6,118 nucleotides of DNA from Acidimicrobiales bacterium (lineage in GTDB: Bacteria > Actinomycetota > Acidimicrobiia > Acidimicrobiales > SHLQ01), in the NCBI GenBank assembly GCA_013002375.1, contig JABDJW010000256.1, positions 1 to 6,118 on the forward strand, written 5' to 3'. The translations under genes and the position numbers were made by a program. Numbering within the stretch: the first letter of the stretch is position 1; the number at the start of each line of letters is the position of its first letter. Of the stretch, positions 1 to 5,173 are shown piece by piece. The notes below the pieces were generated by a model. It ran no database searches, was not told the origin of the DNA, and saw only the letters and a list, made by a program, of their open reading frames with translations.

Positions 1-578
1 GGCGTACCCGGGGTTTCGAGGCTCTCGGCCAGCGTGAAGGCGCTGCCGAAGTCGGCCTCGCCCCCGGGGTTGGGAACCCGGTCCAGGCTCTCGGCGAACT
101 CGACGGCATCGGGGCTCGCGGTCAGCAATACGCGGGGGCGGGGCCCGGCGACGATGATCGAGGCCAGGCCGTTCTCGGGTAACTCGGCCCGCAGGTCCTC
201 GGCGATGCGCTTGGCTTGGGCCAACCGGGTGGCATCGAGATTGTCGGGCAGGATGTCGTCGGTGCCGTCGGCGGCCGCCATCGAGCCCGAGGTGTCGAGC
301 ATGAACACGGTGTGATCGGCGAGGGGAACCGGTGCGACCCAGGCCGGTCGAGCGACGGCCAGCGCCAGCAACGCCACGGCCAGTAGTTGCAGCAACAGCA
401 ACACCGAGGGCTTGAGCTTCTGCCACGGCGCGGCCGACGACACCGGCGCGGCGTGGTCGCGCCAGAGGTAGGTCGAGCTGACCTCGATCTCCTCGCGGCG
501 GGGCTTGAGGATGTGGAGCAGCAGGACCGGAATGGCCAGCAGGCCGAGCAGAAGCCCCAAGGGGTTGATGAACGTCAC
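1..578 (-). CDS. BatA-like membrane-anchored VWA protein, 3' end outside window
   Basis: The first 192 residues of this protein are in the window. The N-terminus, TFINPLGLLLGLLAIPVLLLHILKPRRE split by a short loop from a second helix at about 58-77, matches the two-helix BatA-type anchor. The 33-residue charged segment between them carries the basic KPRR and lies in the cytoplasm if the usual topology holds. A VWA domain begins at about 88 with the metal-site motif DTSGS at 95-99. The region 168-186 reads PNPGGEADFGSAFTLAESL, where many VWA domains have a metal-binding Thr and this one shows none. The start is the GTG at 578, one base after the DUF58 stop; no other in-frame start precedes it, and GAGGGGG lies 12 bases upstream. 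It is likely the membrane partner of the MoxR/DUF58 pair. Whether more domains follow cannot be seen. Confidence 0.88.
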   Translation of the reverse strand, partial: MTFINPLGLLLGLLAIPVLLLHILKPRREEIEVSSTYLWRDHAAPVSSAAPWQKLKPSVLLLLQLLAVALLALAVARPAWVAPVPLADHTVFMLDTSGSMAAADGTDDILPDNLDATRLAQAKRIAEDLRAELPENGLASIIVAGPRPRVLLTASPDAVEFAESLDRVPNPGGEADFGSAFTLAESLETPGT

Positions 579-579
579 G

Positions 580-1458
580 TCAGCGGAGCACCCCCTCGTT
601 GCGCCAGTTGGTCAGCAAGAGGTCGCCGACGTCGTCGGTGTCGAGCACCCGGACGTAGCCGGCGTTGCTCTGCCGGCACCGCAGGGCGACCGATTCGAGC
701 CAGTCGTCGACACCCTGGCGGAACGCATCGAGCGTTTCGGGAGCCATGCTGACGGTGATGCGCTCGCCCGTCTCGCGGTCGACGACCTCGACGTCGCCGA
801 TGATGTCGGGGGCGATGTCCTCGGCGTCGAGCACGTGCACCACCACGGTGGAATCGCCCCGGGTCGGGAGCCGGGAGATGCTGGCTTCCCACTCGTCGGT
901 CAGGAGGTCACTGATGACAACGGTGAGCCCGGGTGGGCCCTTGCGGCCCAGGAGGTGGCGAGCGGCGGCCGCGAACTGGGTCTCGCCGCCCGACGGCAGC
1001 CCGGCCAAATAATCGAAGAGGGCGTGGGAGGCGTGGCGGCCGGTGAAGCGGGGTGGCGCTTGGTCGAGGGGGAAGGTGTGCACGGTGACCACATCCCGGC
1101 GAGTGAGGGCCACGAACCCGAGCGCCGCGGCGACCCGCTTGGCCTGGAGCATCTTCGGGCCGTTGCCCATCGACGCCGAGGTGTCCAGCAGGATCCGCAG
1201 GGTGAGATCGTCCTCGGCTTCGAACAGTTTCAGCAGCAGAACGTCGAGACGGGCGTAGAGGTTGTAGTCGATGCGGCGAAAATCGTCGCCGGGCGTGTAC
1301 TCGCGGTAGTCGGCGAAATCGAGCGACGAGCCGTAGCGGGTCGATCGGTGTTCGCCGGTGAACTGGCCGGCCAGCCGTCGATTGGTCGACAGCTGTAGCT
1401 GTTCGAGACGGGCCAGCAGGGCCGGTTCGAGGAGCGGCCCCGCGGCGTCCGAACTCAT
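580..1458 (-). CDS. DUF58 family protein with VWA-type fold, soluble
   Basis: This 292-residue protein belongs to the DUF58 family that accompanies MoxR ATPases. The family hallmark runs from about residue 38 to 70: STRYGSSLDF, then YREYTPGDDFRRIDYNLYAR, with Tyr where many members have Trp after RxID. A von Willebrand factor A fold follows, with a metal-ion site DTSAS at 92-96, a third ligand candidate Thr160 in GGET and an Asp184 in VISD. No membrane segment is visible, so this is the short cytoplasmic form and not the longer membrane-anchored type. The family role is probably as a MoxR partner or adaptor; its exact biochemical activity is not established. The ATG at 1458 overlaps the moxR stop as ATGA and has no strong ribosome binding site, which fits translational coupling. 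The next gene begins one base after its stop. Confidence 0.93.
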   Translation of the reverse strand: MSSDAAGPLLEPALLARLEQLQLSTNRRLAGQFTGEHRSTRYGSSLDFADYREYTPGDDFRRIDYNLYARLDVLLLKLFEAEDDLTLRILLDTSASMGNGPKMLQAKRVAAALGFVALTRRDVVTVHTFPLDQAPPRFTGRHASHALFDYLAGLPSGGETQFAAAARHLLGRKGPPGLTVVISDLLTDEWEASISRLPTRGDSTVVVHVLDAEDIAPDIIGDVEVVDRETGERITVSMAPETLDAFRQGVDDWLESVALRCRQSNAGYVRVLDTDDVGDLLLTNWRNEGVLR

Positions 1459-2561
1459 GGCGAGCCGCGAAGTCCAGCGTCGGGTTCGGGTATGGCGGTC
1501 AGGAGCGCGGCCACGATGGCGTCGGCCGACATGCCATCGGCTGTGGCCTCATAGCCCAGCACCATTCGGTGGCGAAGCGCGGGCACGGCCATTGCTCGGA
1601 TATCGCTCATGCTGACATTGGGGCGTCCGTTGATCAGCGCGGTGGCCTTGGCGGCCAGGATGATGGCCTGTGCGCCACGCGGGCTGGCCCCGAATCGCAC
1701 GTATTTGCGGACCGGCTCGGGCGCAGTCTCGTGGGTCGGGTGGGTGCCGGCCACCAGATCGACGGCATGGCGAACGAGGTGATCGGCGACCGGTACCTGC
1801 CGGGTGAGCGCGATCATGCGGGTGAGGGTGGCGCCGTCGGCCTGCACCGACAGATCGACCTCGGTCGTGCCGGTCGTTCGCTCGACGATGGCGACGAGAT
1901 CCTCGGCCGGCGGGAACGGTACCAGCGCCTTCAGCATGAAGCGGTCGAGCTGGGCCTCCGGCAGCAGATAGGTACCTTCCATCTCCAGCGGGTTCTGGGT
2001 GGCCATGACCAGAAACGGTCGCGGCAGCGGGCGGGTCTCGCCGGCCACGGTGACGGCGCGCTCCTGCATGGCCTCGAGCATGGCCGACTGCGTCTTGGGC
2101 GTGGCCCGGTTGACCTCGTCGGCCAGAACCAGGTTGCCGAACACCGGCCCGGGTCGGAATTGAAACTCGCGGTGACCGGCGTCGCCCTCGTGCAGCACCT
2201 GGGTGCCGAGCACGTCGGCCGGCATGAGATCGGGGGTGAACTGAATGCGGCTGAACTCCAAGTCGACGATGTCGCTCAACGTCTTCAACAGCTGCGTCTT
2301 GCCCAAGCCGGGTACGCCTTCGAGCAACACGTGGCCTTCGCACAACATCGCGGTGAGCACGACCCGTACGAGGTCGGTCTGGCCCACGATGACCTTGCCG
2401 ATCTCGGCTTCGATCGCGGCGGCAATACGGGCGTACTCCCCAGCCGAGAGAGCATCAGCCGGGGGCGAACCCGTGGCCATCGCACCTGAACCATTCCCCG
2501 GTTCGGCCGCCGACGCGGGCGGCGGTGGTGGCGGGGGTGGGGGAGTGTTGGAATCGGTCAT
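1455..2561 (-). CDS. MoxR-family AAA+ ATPase with proline-rich N-terminus
   Basis: This 368-residue protein is a MoxR-type AAA+ ATPase, a cytoplasmic chaperone-like remodeler that normally works with VWA-domain partners, here probably the two encoded downstream. Walker A GVPGLGKT is at 82-89, Walker B LVLADE at 144-149 followed by the family NRA, sensor 1 lies in ATQNP with Asn190, the EAQLDRF motif with a likely arginine finger is at 202-208, and sensor 2 GASPRGAQ at 291-298. The C-terminal lid domain follows to residue 368, so the enzyme is complete and looks active. The first 40 residues are outside the fold and include nine consecutive prolines (7-15) and a Gly/Ala/Ser-rich linker. The ATG at 2561 is preceded by AGGAAG at a long distance of 13 bases; an alternative ATG at 2480 (Met28) would remove the proline tract. 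It ends in a 4-base ATGA overlap with the DUF58 gene. Confidence 0.95.
   Translation of the reverse strand: MTDSNTPPPPPPPPPASAAEPGNGSGAMATGSPPADALSAGEYARIAAAIEAEIGKVIVGQTDLVRVVLTAMLCEGHVLLEGVPGLGKTQLLKTLSDIVDLEFSRIQFTPDLMPADVLGTQVLHEGDAGHREFQFRPGPVFGNLVLADEVNRATPKTQSAMLEAMQERAVTVAGETRPLPRPFLVMATQNPLEMEGTYLLPEAQLDRFMLKALVPFPPAEDLVAIVERTTGTTEVDLSVQADGATLTRMIALTRQVPVADHLVRHAVDLVAGTHPTHETAPEPVRKYVRFGASPRGAQAIILAAKATALINGRPNVSMSDIRAMAVPALRHRMVLGYEATADGMSADAIVAALLTAIPEPDAGLRGSP
2517..2543 (-). repeat. Proline-codon run at the start of moxR
   Basis: Nine consecutive proline codons (CCN) encode residues 7-15 of the MoxR protein. The codons are mixed (CCC, CCA, CCG), so this is not a homopolymer tract. 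Runs of proline codons stall ribosomes and require elongation factor P, so this stretch right after the start could limit MoxR synthesis. Confidence 0.75.
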
Positions 2562-2596
2562 GGTGTTGCGGTCGCTTCCTGTTCTCTGCTCGGCAT
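2558..2596 (-). other. Possible 12-codon leader ORF overlapping the MoxR start
   Basis: In the gap between the coiled-coil gene and moxR, an ATG at 2596 opens a short frame, MPSREQEATATP, whose TGA shares ATGA with the moxR ATG at 2561. The AGGAAG element that would serve moxR lies inside this frame. No good ribosome binding site precedes the leader ATG, which is only seven bases after the upstream stop, so translation would have to rely on ribosomes finishing the upstream gene. It could be chance. Confidence 0.25.
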
Positions 2597-2603
2597 GGTG
2601 CCG

Positions 2604-4289
2604 CTAGTTGTTTCCGGCCAGACCATCGAAGTAGTCCCGAACGGTTTGCCGCTGCGAGGCCGGGATCTCCGAGCCGTCGAGCGCCTCATTGGCTTGATCT
2701 TGATAGCGGGGCAGCGCCTCGGAGAGAGGGACCCGCGAGCCGCCCGCCCCGGTGGGGCCGTTGCCCTGCCCGACAACGGTGCTCTCGCCGCCGGTGTTTT
2801 GACCGGTGGTGTTCTGCTCTTCGCCCTCCGTGAAATCGGGCCATTCGAAGATCTGGGCGTTGGGGTCGGCTTCGACGTTGCTGTTGCCCTGCCCGTTGGG
2901 CGTTGCGACGCCGCCGCGTCCCCCTTCGCCGGGGTTCTGACTCTGGTTGCCGCCGACCTGTCCCTGACCGCCGGCCCCGCCCTCGCCCTGGCCTTGGCCC
3001 TCGCCCTGGCCCTCGCCTTGGCCCTCGCCCTCGCCCTCGCCTTGGCCCTGGCCTTGTCCCTGGCCCTGGCCTTGTCCCTCGCCCTGGCCTTGGCCTTCGC
3101 CCTGACCTTCGCCTTGGCCTTGACCCTGGCCCTCACCTTGCTGGCCGTTGGCCAGGTTCTCGCTCACGTTGCCCACCACGTTGGAGGCTCGGGCCGCGTC
3201 GCCCTGGGCGGCGGCTGCAGCTCGGCCTTCTCGTTGGGCGCCGGCGGCCTCGCCGAGCGCAGCCTGGGCGGTAGCGGCGTCGCCGTTGCGCAGTGCTTCG
3301 GCGGCTTGGCGGAGAGCGGCCGCAGCCTCGGGGTTGCCGACCGCCTGGTCGTCGGCCAGCTGATCGAGGCGGTCGGCCAGGGCCTCCTGATCCTCGGGTG
3401 TGAGGTTCTCGAGCTCGTCGCCGGTTTGTTCGAGTTGGTCCGCGGCGTCGCCACCGGCCGCGCCGGGCAGCGGCTCGGATTCGAGCTGGCGGTCGAGCCC
3501 GGACGCCGCCGCCTTCTGGGACAGGAACTCCGGGGTTATGCCGGCATCGATCTCGGCCTCGGCTTCGGCCAGATCGGCCAGCGCTTCTTCGATCGAGTCG
3601 GCTTCCTCCAGATCCTGGAGAAGCTGCTCGAGTTCGCTGATGAGCTCCTCCTCGGCCGGGGAGGTCGCCGGTTCGGCCTGCAGTTCCTCGATCAGTTCCT
3701 CGATCTGTTCCGCTTCTTCAGCGATGCGCTGTTGATCCGACGCCCGCTGGGCCCGGACGTCGTCCTGTGGGTTGGGCCACAGACCCAGCCCGATGGTGAG
3801 CGCGGCGACCAGGGCCACGCCGGCCCATCGTTTGCCGCCGGCGGTGACCGGCAGGGGAACGGCGTCAGCCGACCGGGCTCCGCCGGCCACCGCTTCGGCC
3901 CGGGAGTGGATCTCGGGCCCGAAGGGTCGTTGGTCGGGCGGGACCTGGAGCGCGGTCGTGAGCACATCGTCGGTTTCGAGGCCGCGATCGGCCGCTCGGG
4001 CCGACAAGGCACTGGGAATCTTGACGCCGAAGGCCACCGCCACGATGGCGAGCAGGCTCACGACGACCAGGCCGATGGCGGCCGGCTCGGGCCAACCCCA
4101 CGGCTTCAGCCATCCGATCAGGACCAGGGCCAGCGCGGTGAGCGCGACCAGCGGCGCGATGAGCGTCGCCGTCGCGATCGTCCAGGCCACCCGCAAGCGA
4201 CGGGCAACCGTCGAGAGAAAGCCGTCGACCGAAGCCGAGACCGTCGATGACCGTTTCGGTGATGTTAGCTGGCGAGGCGGCGAGGCCAT
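2604..4289 (-). CDS. Membrane-anchored coiled-coil protein with Gly-Gln/Gly-Glu repeat, no named family
   Basis: This 561-residue protein has no function I can name. Predicted helices lie at about 36-60, 70-89 and 155-171. The loop between the second and third (90-153) carries ADRGLETDDVLTTALQ, resembling a motif I associate with large low-complexity membrane proteins of the DUF4175 sort; that resemblance is from memory. Residues 180-248 form a very acidic Glu/Leu-rich coiled coil, 280-380 an Ala/Glu/Gln-rich helical region, 385-437 a strict Gly-X repeat with X = Gln or Glu, and 438-514 a Gly/Asn/Gln-rich linker. The end (519-561) returns to ordered sequence with PRYQDQANEAL and VRDYFDGLA. 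Basic residues before helix 1 and in the 90-153 loop suggest that everything after residue 172 is outside the cytoplasm. The ATG at 4289 is chosen because GGAAGGA sits seven bases before it and the permease ends 20 bases upstream; the frame remains open further upstream only as a shadow of the permease gene. It may be a scaffold, spacer or exported-complex component of this operon. Confidence 0.85.
   Translation of the reverse strand: MASPPRQLTSPKRSSTVSASVDGFLSTVARRLRVAWTIATATLIAPLVALTALALVLIGWLKPWGWPEPAAIGLVVVSLLAIVAVAFGVKIPSALSARAADRGLETDDVLTTALQVPPDQRPFGPEIHSRAEAVAGGARSADAVPLPVTAGGKRWAGVALVAALTIGLGLWPNPQDDVRAQRASDQQRIAEEAEQIEELIEELQAEPATSPAEEELISELEQLLQDLEEADSIEEALADLAEAEAEIDAGITPEFLSQKAAASGLDRQLESEPLPGAAGGDAADQLEQTGDELENLTPEDQEALADRLDQLADDQAVGNPEAAAALRQAAEALRNGDAATAQAALGEAAGAQREGRAAAAAQGDAARASNVVGNVSENLANGQQGEGQGQGQGEGQGEGQGQGEGQGQGQGQGQGQGEGEGEGQGEGQGEGQGQGEGGAGGQGQVGGNQSQNPGEGGRGGVATPNGQGNSNVEADPNAQIFEWPDFTEGEEQNTTGQNTGGESTVVGQGNGPTGAGGSRVPLSEALPRYQDQANEALDGSEIPASQRQTVRDYFDGLAGNN
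2979..3137 (-). repeat. Imperfect hexanucleotide repeat encoding (Gly-Gln/Glu)n
   Basis: About 26 tandem six-base units of the form GGC-CAG or GGC-GAG encode alternating glycine with Gln (16 times) or Glu (10 times), residues 385-437 of the coiled-coil protein. Units vary at third positions (GGC/GGT, CAG/CAA), so the array is maintained at protein level and is not a fresh duplication. The six-base period means that gain or loss of whole units preserves the reading frame. The repeat also keeps other frames open, giving spurious Ala-Leu, Arg-Pro and Ala-Arg/Lys translations. Confidence 0.9.
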
Positions 4290-4296
4290 AGCCGTA

Positions 4297-4303
4297 TCCT
4301 TCC
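4297..4303 (-). promoter_or_regulatory. Ribosome binding site deciding the start of the coiled-coil protein
   Basis: GGAAGGA lies in the 20-base gap after the permease stop, seven bases before the ATG at 4289. It fixes this ATG as the start, although the reading frame stays open for 347 codons upstream through the antisense-free shadow of the permease and ATPase genes. Confidence 0.7.
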
Positions 4304-4309
4304 GTACTG

Positions 4310-5173
4310 TTACCGTTCTGATTTGTTGGGTGCCCGCAGTCGACGAACGGCGAGCACCGTCAAGATCGCAATGAGGGTCGAGCTGACGACGAGCGAGCGT
4401 GACCACAACGATTGATTGCGGCTCGTGTTGCCGAACGAGGGTCGAGTGTCGATGCCGTCGATGCGATCGGAAAGCGGGCCGTCGGAGCGATAGGCGGGAT
4501 TCTCGACCACGTCGGCGACGGCCACCGCGGGGTTGATGTAGAGCAGTTCGATCGGTGCGTCGCCGCTGTCGCTCAACACGTCGCGGATGACGAGGTAGCC
4601 CGCCGCGGTGCCGAGCAGCAGGAACAGCACCACGCCGTAGCTGGCCACGGTGGCACTCTGGACCCGCTTGAAGTACGACGACATCGACGCGCAGAGCAAA
4701 CCGACGAGGATGGCGACGACGAAGATCGATGCCATCGCGGCCACGACATCGCTGATCCGTATGCCGCCGAGCAGGTAGGCCATGCCCAATACCGGCATGG
4801 TCGAGATCAGCAGCAGGAACACGAAGGCCAGCGCCGACGACACCTTGCCGAGCAGGATCGAGTGGGGGCGCAGCATCGAGACCTGGAGGGGCACGAGGGT
4901 CTGCCGCTCGCGCTCGCCGCAGATCGCGCCGGCGGTGAGACCCGGCACCAGAAACAGCACGAGCAGCAGCATCAAGACGATGACCCACTCGAACACCTTG
5001 CGACCGACGATCGCCGCGGAGTCGGCGCCGCTGTCGCGGGCCGTTTCGTACGTGAAGAACAGCGCGAGGCCGATGATCGCGAGATAGAGGGTGACGATGG
5101 TCGGCGCCCGCCAGCTCCGGACCCGCTCCTTCAGCTCCCGGGCCAGGACCGGATTCACGGTGATGGTGTTCAC
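4310..5173 (-). CDS. ABC-2 type transporter permease, six predicted helices
   Basis: This 287-residue integral membrane protein is the likely partner of the ABC ATPase just upstream. It begins with a cytoplasmic segment reading NPVLARELKERVRSWRAP, typical of ABC-2 permeases. Predicted membrane helices lie at about 24-41, 62-83, 111-135, 142-166, 173-197 and 258-276. Between helices 2 and 3 is the family motif ICGERERQTLVPLQV (84-98), followed by the GK of the next helix entry (109-110), the region that normally contacts the ATPase. A hydrophilic segment of about 60 residues (198-257) separates helices 5 and 6 and is probably outside the membrane. The start is the GTG at 5173, which shares GTGA with the ATPase stop and has a GAAGGGA ribosome binding site seven bases upstream, so the two are probably translationally coupled. 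The substrate is unknown. Export rather than import is inferred from the family and from the absence of any binding-protein gene here. Confidence 0.9.
   Translation of the reverse strand: MNTITVNPVLARELKERVRSWRAPTIVTLYLAIIGLALFFTYETARDSGADSAAIVGRKVFEWVIVLMLLLVLFLVPGLTAGAICGERERQTLVPLQVSMLRPHSILLGKVSSALAFVFLLLISTMPVLGMAYLLGGIRISDVVAAMASIFVVAILVGLLCASMSSYFKRVQSATVASYGVVLFLLLGTAAGYLVIRDVLSDSGDAPIELLYINPAVAVADVVENPAYRSDGPLSDRIDGIDTRPSFGNTSRNQSLWSRSLVVSSTLIAILTVLAVRRLRAPNKSER

Noticed and set aside
505..1398. 297-codon plus-strand open frame opposite the DUF58 gene
   Set aside because: It is the antisense shadow of a high-GC gene with a convincing DUF58 domain on the other strand, and it shows no domain of its own.
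1569..2489. 306-codon plus-strand open frame opposite moxR
   Set aside because: It is the antisense shadow of the MoxR coding sequence, which has every AAA+ motif.
2558..3136. 192-codon minus-strand frame of alternating Ala-Arg/Lys
   Set aside because: It is the hexamer array read in another frame and continues as Arg/Pro/Ser-rich sequence with no domain. Only its last 12 codons are kept, as a possible leader.
2979..3137. CRISPR array or other spaced repeat
   Set aside because: The repeat is contiguous six-base units in a coding frame, without spacers.
2595..4250. 551-codon open frame on the plus strand with a long Ala-Leu repeat
   Set aside because: It lies antisense to the coiled-coil gene; the Ala-Leu run is the reverse reading of the Gly-Gln/Glu hexamer array, and it has no recognisable domain or gene-like start.
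4290..4309. Promoter or terminator between the permease and the coiled-coil gene
   Set aside because: The gap is only 20 bases, is used by a ribosome binding site and contains no hairpin or promoter-like elements that I can see.
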